Positions 1-5,297 of a stretch of 5,297 nt of DNA are shown here, piece by piece (position 1 is the stretch's first letter; each line of letters starts with the position of its first letter). The position numbers and the translations under genes are program-made. This DNA is from Acidobacteriota bacterium (GTDB lineage Bacteria > Acidobacteriota > Terriglobia > Terriglobales > Acidobacteriaceae): the NCBI GenBank assembly GCA_003225655.1, contig QIAW01000163.1:1-5297 (forward strand), in the 5' to 3' direction. The notes beneath the pieces were generated by a model. That model was not told the origin of the DNA. It saw only the letters and a program-made list of their open reading frames with translations, and ran no database searches.

Positions 1-315
1 GTTCTTGATGTAGAACGGATTGCGGAACGAATTGGCGTGAGCCGATTCCCGCCACTCGCGATGCGCGTCTTCGTGGCACTTGCCGCAGTAGGCGGCGGTG
101 GGGATCTGCTCCGGCTTTAGAAATCCTTCAAAATCTGCTTTGGCCTGGCTGGGCAGAAAAGGATTCTTCCCAAAGCGATGGTTGTAAGCCGGATTTTCGC
201 CAGCAGCGGGCCCTGCCGCCGGGCCAGCTCCCAGCAGAATCCCGCATAAAACCACCAGCGCCAGCGCAGCCAGCGCGAGCTGTGCAGACTTCCGGGGATA
301 GGCCGGGCGATTCAT
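1..315 (-). CDS. Exported multihaem-type cytochrome c, N-terminal part (3' end beyond window)
   Basis: The minus strand is open from the ATG at 315-313 to the window edge, giving 105 codons with no stop. The product begins with a short basic stretch (MNRPAYPRK) and a hydrophobic Ala/Leu/Val helix to about residue 30, which reads as a Sec signal peptide, so the protein should act in the periplasm or outside the cell. The mature part carries the c-type haem motif CGKCH near residues 80-84 (His as axial ligand), followed by HREWRESAH, a pattern typical of cytochrome c554-like multihaem proteins, where an EW..SAH stretch follows the first CxxCH. Only one haem site is visible, so the total haem number and redox partner are unknown. 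The ATG is chosen because the signal peptide follows it directly. Its ribosome binding site is weak (AGGT adjoining the ATG). A promoter lies 34 bases upstream. Family assignment is by motif only. Confidence 0.8.
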   Translation of the reverse strand, partial: MNRPAYPRKSAQLALAALALVVLCGILLGAGPAAGPAAGENPAYNHRFGKNPFLPSQAKADFEGFLKPEQIPTAAYCGKCHEDAHREWRESAHANSFRNPFYIKN

Positions 316-348
316 ACCTGAGAAATGCAAAGCGGCAGTTCTCTTGAA

Positions 349-376
349 TTTATATCAGCCGTGCCCCGCTTCTCAA
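349..376 (-). promoter_or_regulatory. Sigma70-like promoter for the cytochrome gene
   Basis: On the minus strand TTGAGA (376-371, five of six matches to TTGACA) is followed after 16 bases by TATAAA (354-349, five of six matches to TATAAT). The -10 hexamer is preceded by TGA, an extended -10 TGn. Transcription should start near 342, leaving a leader of about 27 bases before the cytochrome ATG at 315. This is motif reading only; no operator is evident. Confidence 0.5.
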
Positions 377-407
377 CTGCGCCAGCCTCGCTCCCTGTGT
401 AAATGAC

Positions 408-416
408 TGCTAAAAT
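408..416 (+). promoter_or_regulatory. Probable extended -10 element for the tRNA gene
   Basis: TGCTAAAAT combines an extended -10 TGn with TAAAAT (five of six matches). Transcription would start near 423, about 26 bases before the mature tRNA. No good -35 hexamer is present at 16-18 bases spacing, which an extended -10 can tolerate. The call rests on position and this one element. Confidence 0.35.
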
Positions 417-448
417 GAATTTCTGCTCGTCTTGCTGCCGTGCGTTGT

Positions 449-525
449 AGGCCCGTAGCTCAGTTGGTTAGAGCGCTTCCTTGACACGGAAGAGGTCGAT
501 GGTTCGAGTCCATTCGGGCCTACCA
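449..525 (+). tRNA. tRNA-Val (anticodon GAC), CCA encoded
   Basis: All arms fold. The acceptor stem AGGCCCG (449-455) pairs with CGGGCCT (515-521), discriminator A is at 522 and an encoded CCA at 523-525. The D-stem is GCTC/GAGC (458-461 with 471-474) around AGTTGGTTA. The anticodon stem CTTCC/GGAAG (476-480 with 488-492) closes the loop TTGACAC, with anticodon GAC at 483-485, which reads valine codons GUC and GUU. The variable loop is AGGTC. The T-stem GATGG/CCATT (498-502 with 510-514, one G-T pair) closes TTCGAGT. It is divergent from the cytochrome gene and upstream of the kinase. No integrase or duplicated 3' end suggests use as an attachment site. Confidence 0.97.
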
Positions 526-542
526 GTTATCGACAAGCAGTC

Positions 543-569
543 TGCCCGACGCAACGCCGTCTGTGGGCA
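543..569 (+). terminator. Hairpin after the tRNA, weak terminator candidate
   Basis: TGCCC (543-547) pairs with GGGCA (565-569), and inside it GACG (548-551) pairs with CGTC (558-561), leaving a 6-base loop and a 3-base bulge. There is no T tract directly after the stem, so it is not a canonical intrinsic terminator. It could equally be a processing or Rho-related structure, or chance. Confidence 0.25.
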
Positions 570-590
570 CGTCCTGCAGCGTAACGGGTG

Positions 591-636
591 TATACTTCGC
601 TAACCCCTGACCGTTTTTTATCCTTGCGCCAAGGTG
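591..636 (+). promoter_or_regulatory. Putative -10 and ribosome binding site of the kinase gene
   Basis: TATACT at 591-596 matches the sigma70 -10 hexamer in five of six positions. No convincing -35 lies at 16-18 bases spacing, so the promoter part is tentative. AAGGTG at 631-636 is a good Shine-Dalgarno sequence, six bases before the ATG at 643. A stop codon in the same frame at 637-639 rules out any start further upstream, which fixes the kinase start. Confidence 0.45.
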
Positions 637-642
637 TGATTA

Positions 643-1473
643 ATGGACTCCCCCGATCGCGGCCGTCCTTCCCTCGATGTGACCGCCGGCGAAGCCAGTT
701 CGGGAGCCGGAGGCGGGGTAGCCACCGCTTCCGGTGCAGTCACTGCTTCTGGCGCCGCCACCGCCACGGCCCGCGCGCGCATCAACTCCGCTGCCATTCT
801 GGAAGTCGGCACCGTGCTGGGTGGCCGCTTCGAGATTCTTGAGATCCTGGGCGTCGGCGGGATGGGCGCGGTGTACAAGGCGCACGACCGCGACATTGGC
901 CGCATCATCGCTCTCAAATGCATTCGTCCTGAGCTAGCCGATCATCCGGAGATCATCCAGCGCTTCAAGCAGGAATTATTGCTCGCCCGTCAGGTTGCGC
1001 ATAGAAACATCATCCGCATTTTCGATGTGCGCGAATCCGGCGGATTGAAGTTCATCACCATGGAGCACGTGGTGGGGCGCGACTTGCGCAGCATACTGAG
1101 CGAGCGCGGCAAGCTGCCACCCAGCGAAGCCCTAGACATCATCCAGCAAGTCAGCGCCGGCCTGGCAGCGGCACACGCTGAGGGAGTTCTGCATCGCGAC
1201 CTCAAACCCAGCAACATAATGCTCGACCAGCAGGGCCGGGTAGTGGTGATGGATTTTGGCCTGGCCCGCACTCTAAGCGGCGAGGGCATGACGCAGACCG
1301 GGGCCGTCCTGGGCACCATGGAATACATGTCGCCCGAGCAGGCCAAGGCTGAGGACCTGGACGCGCGGTCCGATCTGTACACCGTCGGCCTCATCTTCTA
1401 TGAGCTGCTCACGGGCAAAATGCCTTTTCAAGCCGCGAGCGCAACCTTGATCCGGAAGTTTCCCGACCGGTGA
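643..1473 (+). CDS. Ser/Thr protein kinase fragment: catalytic domain truncated in the C-lobe
   Basis: The 276-codon product transfers phosphate from ATP to Ser/Thr of unknown targets in intact relatives. After a low-complexity Ala/Gly/Thr/Ser leader (about residues 20-47), the kinase domain starts near residue 61. It shows the glycine loop GVGGMGAVY (70-78), the ATP lysine of ALK (K92), the probable helix C glutamate (E111), the catalytic HRDLKPSN (184-191, D186 as base), DFG (204-206), GTMEYMSPEQ at the end of the activation segment (224-233) and the DxYxxG aspartate (D244). All catalytic residues are present. It runs off frame after MPFQAASA (260-267), and the last few residues before the TGA are frameshifted. 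The lower C-lobe helices are therefore lost and this piece alone is unlikely to fold as a full kinase. The start is fixed by an in-frame stop at 637-639 and an AAGGTG site. Confidence 0.85.
   Translation: MDSPDRGRPSLDVTAGEASSGAGGGVATASGAVTASGAATATARARINSAAILEVGTVLGGRFEILEILGVGGMGAVYKAHDRDIGRIIALKCIRPELADHPEIIQRFKQELLLARQVAHRNIIRIFDVRESGGLKFITMEHVVGRDLRSILSERGKLPPSEALDIIQQVSAGLAAAHAEGVLHRDLKPSNIMLDQQGRVVVMDFGLARTLSGEGMTQTGAVLGTMEYMSPEQAKAEDLDARSDLYTVGLIFYELLTGKMPFQAASATLIRKFPDR
721..768 (+). repeat. Short imperfect tandem repeat encoding A/V-T-A-S-G-A
   Basis: An 18-base unit occurs about 2.6 times in the kinase leader: ATASGA (residues 27-32), VTASGA (33-38) and the partial ATATA (39-43). 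The copies use different synonymous codons (GCTTCCGGT and GCTTCTGGC), so they are not a fresh duplication. It forms a flexible low-complexity tail before the kinase domain. Confidence 0.5.
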
Positions 1474-2342
1474 GCGCGATTGTCTCCAAGTGCCTGGAGA
1501 GAGAACCGAGCCATCGCTACCAGAATTTTCTGGAGCTGATTGCTGAATTGGATGGGGTGCAGGGCAAAAGGCCAGTCTCCACGGTCATCGTGGCGCCCCC
1601 CCAAGCCACTCCGTGGAAACGGATGTCGGCCGTAGCGGTCGCGCTGGTGATTAGCGCGGTGGCAGGGACGTTCTGGTGGACTCGCTCGAGGCCAACTGCG
1701 CCAGAAACTCACAAAGCGGTCACCGTCTTGCTCGCCGATTTTCAAAACCGCACCTCTGATCCGGTGTTCGATGGGACCGTAGAGTCTGGCTTCGCGCTGG
1801 CTATCGAAGGCGCTTCCTTCATCAACGCCTATAACCGCGAACAGGCCCGCAAGATCGCCGCGCAACTGAAGCCCGGTGCGGCTTCGCTCGACGAAGAAAA
1901 CGCCCGCCTGGTGGCCGTCCGTGAAGGGGTCAATGTGGTGATCAGCGGCGCGGTTGAGAAACAAGGAGATGGTTACAAGATTTCCTGCCAGGCGATTGAC
2001 GCCAATACCAGCCAGGCCATCGGCAACGCCGAGACCAGCGTCGCCAGCAAGTCCGCGGTCCTGCAGGCGGTGGGATCGCTTGCGGGAAAGATGCGCGGCC
2101 TGCTGGGCGATACCACTCCTGAATCGGTGAAGCTGGCGCAAGAAGAAACTTTCACCTCGAGCTCCATCGAAGCGGCGCACGATTACGCTGTGGCGCAAGG
2201 ATTGCGCTATGCCGGCAAGAGGAACTCGATCCCAGTTTTGGCAGCGCCTACGGCAGCCTGGCAGCGGTTTATTGGAATCTGGGCAACCAGGCAGAAGCCA
2301 TCAAGTCATATAAGACCGCCATGCAGCACATTGACCGCATGA
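1470..2342 (+). CDS. Kinase C-lobe end, membrane helix and extracytoplasmic TolB/FlgO-like segment (middle fragment)
   Basis: The frame is a continuation of the kinase, not an independent gene. It is open back to at least 1443, where it reads NLDPEVSRPV, then KCLEREPSHRYQ, the usual end of a bacterial Ser/Thr kinase C-lobe. A linker (GVQGKRPVSTVIV) leads to a single hydrophobic helix at about 1623-1680 (MSAVAVALVISAVAGTFWW) with WKR before it and RSR after it. Beyond it lies VTVLLADFQNRTSDPVFDG and about 130 further residues, the conserved segment of this kinase family that resembles TolB-N/FlgO-like domains; its role is not known. The true frame ends near 2219 at YAVAQGLRYAGK, the first TPR half-helix; the remaining 40 residues up to the stop are frameshifted. 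The GTG at 1470 overlaps the upstream stop as GTGA, with GGAAG about 11 bases before it, so reinitiation is possible but unproven. Confidence 0.7.
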   Translation: MSAIVSKCLEREPSHRYQNFLELIAELDGVQGKRPVSTVIVAPPQATPWKRMSAVAVALVISAVAGTFWWTRSRPTAPETHKAVTVLLADFQNRTSDPVFDGTVESGFALAIEGASFINAYNREQARKIAAQLKPGAASLDEENARLVAVREGVNVVISGAVEKQGDGYKISCQAIDANTSQAIGNAETSVASKSAVLQAVGSLAGKMRGLLGDTTPESVKLAQEETFTSSSIEAAHDYAVAQGLRYAGKRNSIPVLAAPTAAWQRFIGIWATRQKPSSHIRPPCSTLTA

Positions 2343-3472
2343 CCGATCGCGAGAAATACCGCACCCGCGGCGGATATTACCTGGCGGTCGCCGACGGCGA
2401 CAAGGCAGTGGAAGAGTTCAGCGCATTGGTGAAGCAATATCCGGCAGACAGCATGGGCCAGAGCGCGCTGGCGTTTGCCTACTATCTGCGGCACGACATG
2501 GTGCACGCCATGGAGGCCAGCCGCCGGGCTATGGAAATCTATCCCAAGAACGTCGTCTACCATAACAACGAAGCGCTGTACGGGCTGTTCGCCGGCGACC
2601 TGGAAACCGCCGAGCGCGAAGCCGAGGCGGTGCTGCAGATCAATCCGCAGTATGACAAGGCCATCATCACCATTGCTCTCACTGAAACCGCCAGGGGAAA
2701 TTTCGAAAAGGCGATTGCGGGCTGGCACAAGATCGGCGCGCTGGGAGTGACGGGAGCGTCCTATGAAGCCAACGGTCTGGCCGACCTGGCGCTGTTTCGC
2801 AGCGACCCGGTAGAAGCCATAGCCATATTGCAGAAGGGCATTGCCGGCGACCTTTCCGCCAAGAACAACTCCGGCGCGGCAAAAAAATACGTGGTTCTGG
2901 CGGAGGCGCAGCTCATGTCGGGCAAACAGGCGGAGGCCCTCAGATCCATTGACCACGCCGTTAGCATGGATAAAGCCAGCGTGCTCTTTCCCGCCGCGCG
3001 CGCCTACGCCATGGTCGGCGCCGACGCCAAGGCCTTGGCCCTGGCCGCTGCGCTCACCCAGCAGGTGGATCCCATGCCGCAGGCTTACGGCAAGCTGGTG
3101 GAAGGCGATATCCAGTTGAATCGCGGACACGCCAACGAGGCGCTCAAGCTTTACCACGAATCGGAAAAAATTTCCGATACCTGGCTCTCGCGCTTCGAGC
3201 TGGCCCGCGGCTACCTCAAGGCGGGCGCTTTCACCGAGGCCAACACTGAGCTGGAAAACTGCTTGAAGCGGCGCGGCGAGACCACCGACATCTACGTGGA
3301 TGAACAGCAGACCTTCCGCTACTTTCCACCAACGCAGTATTACCTGGGCGAGGCGCTGCAAGGCATGAGGAGTGCTGGCGCTCCGGAAGCCTACCGCAAC
3401 TTCCTGGCGCTCAAGGTCAAAGAGGCCAAAGACCCGATGGTCGAGCAGGCGCGCCGGCGCCTCATTCAGTAG
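2321..3472 (+). CDS. TPR-domain C-terminal fragment of the broken kinase
   Basis: The 383-codon product consists of tetratricopeptide repeats, helix pairs that bind proteins or peptides; in this kinase family they lie outside the inner membrane and are thought to sense or scaffold. The same frame is open upstream to about 2219 and encodes a good TPR there (ELDPSFGSAYGSLAAVYWNL), so the ATG at 2321 is only the first ATG, with a poor ribosome binding site, and no true gene start. Repeat-like helices include AMEIYPKN..YHNNEALYGL.AGDLETAEREAEAVLQINP, ETARGNFEKAIAGW, AEAQLMSGKQAEALRSI, GDIQLNRGHANEALKLY and ELARGYLKAGAFTEANTELE. The C-terminus (YYLGEALQGM..YRNFLALK..DPMVEQARRRL) is the usual family ending, so the gene's 3' end is complete. 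There is no signal peptide, so the piece alone would stay in the cytoplasm. Confidence 0.75.
   Translation: MQHIDRMTDREKYRTRGGYYLAVADGDKAVEEFSALVKQYPADSMGQSALAFAYYLRHDMVHAMEASRRAMEIYPKNVVYHNNEALYGLFAGDLETAEREAEAVLQINPQYDKAIITIALTETARGNFEKAIAGWHKIGALGVTGASYEANGLADLALFRSDPVEAIAILQKGIAGDLSAKNNSGAAKKYVVLAEAQLMSGKQAEALRSIDHAVSMDKASVLFPAARAYAMVGADAKALALAAALTQQVDPMPQAYGKLVEGDIQLNRGHANEALKLYHESEKISDTWLSRFELARGYLKAGAFTEANTELENCLKRRGETTDIYVDEQQTFRYFPPTQYYLGEALQGMRSAGAPEAYRNFLALKVKEAKDPMVEQARRRLIQ
3447..3462. other. Perfect GC-rich hairpin at the convergent gene ends
   Basis: AGGCGC (3447-3452) and GCGCCT (3457-3462) are perfect inverted repeats around a 4-base loop. The stem lies in the last codons of the kinase locus, and just past the stop of the minus-strand gene at 3491. 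It is symmetrical, so both transcripts would form it. No T tract follows on either strand, so it is at best a non-canonical bidirectional stop signal. Confidence 0.3.
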
Positions 3473-3490
3473 AGTCGATAGATTTACCCG

Positions 3491-5297
3491 CTAAGGTTTA
3501 CACTCGCCTGCACTGCCTGCCGCGCTGATGCCTTGGATCTCCGTGGCTGTGAGCGCCCCGTTGAATAGCTGCACTTCATCTATCAGCCCATTGAGGACCG
3601 CTTCCTGCGCAGTGTAGGAACCGATCAACAAATCGGTTGTGTTGGTATCAGTGAACGCGCCTAATATAGTGGTATTTTCAAGCTGGCCGTTGACGTAGAT
3701 TGAGATGGAAGTTGCGGTCTTGACCGCGGCCACGTGAAACCAGGTCCCAGCAACCGCCGAGGTGCTGCTAACCACGCTCGTGCTCGCGCCCGAAATACAT
3801 CCGTTGCCGGCGCCGCCTCCCAGGCAGAACCAGAAATGATTGTCATCCTGCTTCAGCAGCCGCCAACCATCCTGGTTGATGCCGCTCCCCGACATCTTAT
3901 CCACGATTGACATGTCACCTTGCGGGCCGCTGCTGTTGTTTCCCGGAGGATGCGATAGCGCGTTGAAATTCACCCAAGCCATCACCGTGAAATCGCCGCC
4001 CGAAACCTGCAGTGCGGGGCCATTGCCGGCATCCACAAATTGGCTGATTCCATCGAGCGAAAAAGCTTGCCCGACGATCCCTGGGGCAAATCCAGCTCCA
4101 TTCTGCAATGTGCCAGCGTTACTGCCGGCGATGTCATTAGCATTGCCATCGCCCGGCCACCAGGCAGACAGATTGCTGGGCGGCGGAATGCAACCCAAGC
4201 GGGCTATGGTTGCGAACGAATTGCCATCGTGCAAAGTGACTACAAGGTTGTAGCAGGCGGAAGCCACGGTATTGGTGTCCCAATTAAAGGTGTAGTTACC
4301 GGCCGCGTCGATCGTCAAGGCATCAGCAGGCATGCCATTGGCAAAGAGCACGATCGGAGTCGAGCCAGCGTCGGGAGGACCGGCGCACGCCGGATTGACG
4401 AACGCCTGGATGCTGGTGAGCGCAAGCGGATCGGTAATGGCAACCGCGTTGGCATCGGCCAGCCGCCACGCGACTGGAATCATGCTATTCAACGGGAAGC
4501 CGCCGGAATGACTAGGGGCCGCGGCCGTTCCTGCCGCCTGTAAAGGCGACTGAAACCCGGTGAAGTTGTAATTCACTTGGTACGAGGTGCTGGCCATTGA
4601 TGAATTGCCTGCCTCGTCGGTCGCCGTCACGGTAAATGTGTTGTTGCCAACGGTTGAAGCGATATAGGGCGTTGACGAAGGACTGCCCAAGCAGTTCGGC
4701 ACCAGGTCTTTATCCGCGGCTTCGGTGCATGTGAAATCCGGGGTGATCTGCTGATTCAGCACATAAGTTGACCCATTCGCCGGACTGGCGATGATGATGG
4801 CGGCCGAAGTGCGGTCGATGTTCGCAGGCGGAGTGGAAAAAATCGCGGAATTTCCGGCCACATCGGTCACCGTGACGTTGGTGGTCAGCATTCTGCCCTC
4901 GCCGCCCGTGATCGCCGGATTGGGCATGCTGTTGGCCACCCCGGAGAGATTGTCCGCTGTGCTGTAAGTGTAGGAAACGTCGGTCTTGTTCCAACCCGCT
5001 CCATTGGGACCGGGATTGGGAGCGGCAAAGGTCAAGGTGGGAGCAGTCTTATCGATCTTCACCGCCGGCGAAGTGGTGAAAGTCGCCGTGTTTCCTGCAA
5101 CATCCGTCACGGTGACTTGCGTGGTCAGTCCGGTGCCCTCTGTACTAATGATGGCCGGCGAGGGCGGCGCGCTTGTGGCCACGCCCGAGAGCGCGTCCGC
5201 GGTGGTGTAACTATAGGAAACGTCGGTCTTGTTCCAGCCCGCTCCATTGGGGCTGGGATTGGCAGCGCCGAAGTTCAGCGTCGGCGGAGTTCTGTCG
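3491..5297 (-). CDS. Large secreted protein with Ig-like repeats, PxKF-like and C-terminal LamG domains (5' end beyond window)
   Basis: The frame is open from the window edge to TAG at 3493-3491, giving 601 visible residues. No start is in the window; the GTG at 5182 is a valine inside a repeat. Residues 1-81 and 82-160 are two Ig-like repeats of the D(R/K)TxPT..NGAGWNKTDVSY..TVTDVAGN type. Residues 161-241 are a third, divergent Ig-like domain (SPANGSTY.., TATDEAGNSS) with a Cys pair. Residues 242 to about 367 resemble the PxKF domain (YNFTGF.., AGNYTFNWDT.., CYNLVVTLHDG), with IPVAW where PVKF is usual. Residues 377-596 are a LamG/concanavalin A-like domain (AWWPGDGNANDIAG, FTVMAWVNF, WFHVAAVKT, IYVNGQ, LIDEVQLFNGALT). 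Such proteins are exported and bind sugars or surfaces; the ligand is unknown. No enzyme motif and no PEP-CTERM or LPXTG-like anchor is seen at the GECKP end. Confidence 0.85.
   Translation of the reverse strand, partial: DRTPPTLNFGAANPSPNGAGWNKTDVSYSYTTADALSGVATSAPPSPAIISTEGTGLTTQVTVTDVAGNTATFTTSPAVKIDKTAPTLTFAAPNPGPNGAGWNKTDVSYTYSTADNLSGVANSMPNPAITGGEGRMLTTNVTVTDVAGNSAIFSTPPANIDRTSAAIIIASPANGSTYVLNQQITPDFTCTEAADKDLVPNCLGSPSSTPYIASTVGNNTFTVTATDEAGNSSMASTSYQVNYNFTGFQSPLQAAGTAAAPSHSGGFPLNSMIPVAWRLADANAVAITDPLALTSIQAFVNPACAGPPDAGSTPIVLFANGMPADALTIDAAGNYTFNWDTNTVASACYNLVVTLHDGNSFATIARLGCIPPPSNLSAWWPGDGNANDIAGSNAGTLQNGAGFAPGIVGQAFSLDGISQFVDAGNGPALQVSGGDFTVMAWVNFNALSHPPGNNSSGPQGDMSIVDKMSGSGINQDGWRLLKQDDNHFWFCLGGGAGNGCISGASTSVVSSTSAVAGTWFHVAAVKTATSISIYVNGQLENTTILGAFTDTNTTDLLIGSYTAQEAVLNGLIDEVQLFNGALTATEIQGISAAGSAGECKP
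4817..5296 (-). repeat. Two tandem Ig-like repeat units (243 and 237 bases)
   Basis: The two units encode 81 and 79 residues beginning DRTPPT and DKTAPT. They are similar at DNA level too: 4971-5008 and 5214-5251 are the same 38 bases with one mismatch (A at 4994, G at 5237), exactly 243 bases apart. The array probably continues past the right edge, since the first visible unit begins right at it. Such near-identical units can gain or lose copies by recombination. Confidence 0.85.

Larger units (their letters stand above)
643..3472 (+). pseudogene. Ser/Thr protein kinase with membrane helix and TPR sensor domain, broken in three frames
   Basis: This is the whole locus. Read across frames it gives one familiar protein, a PknB-type receptor-like kinase common in Acidobacteriota: kinase domain, juxtamembrane linker, one membrane helix, TolB/FlgO-like segment and a long TPR domain. 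The frame passes from 643-1442 to a second frame at about 1443-2219 (reads NLDPEVSRPVSAIVSKCLE) and then to a third from about 2219-2222 (reads ELDPSFGSAYGSLAAVYWNLG) to the TAG at 3470-3472. The summed length is about 940 residues. At each switch residues usual for the family are missing: about 14-16 in the kinase C-lobe and about 12 in the first TPR. Each switch fits a deletion of 3n+1 bases. The rest is well conserved, with no other stop or shift, so the damage is recent or artefactual. If real, it is a pseudogene; if an assembly error, the gene is intact in the organism. Confidence 0.75.

Noticed and set aside
449..525. tRNA-Val as an integration site of a genomic island
   Set aside because: There is no integrase, no repeated copy of the tRNA 3' end and no mobile-element gene in the window.
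614..619. Six-T run as an intrinsic terminator after the tRNA
   Set aside because: The stems that could precede it (AACGG with CCGTT, or GGGT with ACCC) compete for the same bases and have long loops, and it lies in the kinase leader close to the ribosome binding site.
1596..1602. Run of seven C as a slippage or frameshift site
   Set aside because: The reading frame is the same on both sides of the run (VIVAPPQATP), so it does not cause either break.
1428..2198. Minus-strand open frame (256 codons) opposite the middle kinase fragment
   Set aside because: It is a shadow of the conserved membrane and TolB/FlgO-like segment; its translation is Arg/Gly/His-rich without family motifs.
2306..3361. 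Long minus-strand open frame (351 codons) opposite the TPR region
   Set aside because: It is antisense to clear TPR coding sequence, its product shows no recognisable domain, and GC-rich codon bias commonly opens such frames.
3840..4543. Two plus-strand open frames opposite the Ig-like/LamG gene
   Set aside because: They are antisense to recognisable PxKF-like and LamG coding sequence and have no domain of their own.
5180..5182. GTG as the start of the Ig-like/LamG gene
   Set aside because: It lies within an Ig-like repeat whose preceding 38 codons match the next unit, so the frame clearly continues to the window edge.

Overview
The window looks like chromosomal DNA of an Acidobacteriota (Terriglobia-like) bacterium. 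This is an inference from three things: the gene content (a Ser/Thr kinase with one membrane helix and a C-terminal TPR domain, a multihaem cytochrome c, and an Ig-like/LamG secreted protein), the high-GC codon use, and the long spurious antisense frames that high GC creates. No mobile element, CRISPR array or phage gene was seen.

Layout. Positions 1-315 (minus) hold the N-terminal 105 codons of an exported c-type cytochrome that runs off the left edge, with a good sigma70-like promoter at 349-376. Positions 449-525 (plus) are a complete tRNA-Val(GAC) with an encoded CCA. Positions 526-642 are a short spacer with a possible hairpin, a -10-like element and a clear ribosome binding site. Positions 643-3472 (plus) cover a receptor-like Ser/Thr protein kinase: cytoplasmic kinase domain, one membrane helix, a TolB/FlgO-like extracytoplasmic segment and a long TPR domain. 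This gene is split across three reading frames. At both breaks (about 1440 and about 2220) the frame changes and family-typical residues are also missing, so each break looks like a small deletion of 3n+1 bases, not a one-base slip. Positions 3491-5297 (minus) are the C-terminal 601 codons of a large secreted protein: two near-identical Ig-like repeats, a third divergent Ig-like domain, a PxKF-like domain and a C-terminal LamG domain. It runs off the right edge.

The genes do not form an evident operon. The cytochrome is divergent from the tRNA, and the kinase is convergent with the Ig-like/LamG gene across an 18-base gap. If intact, the kinase would couple envelope sensing to phosphorylation inside the cell. 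As written it should not give one working polypeptide. The main point to settle is whether the breaks are a real pseudogenisation or an assembly artefact. I see no convincing undescribed system here.
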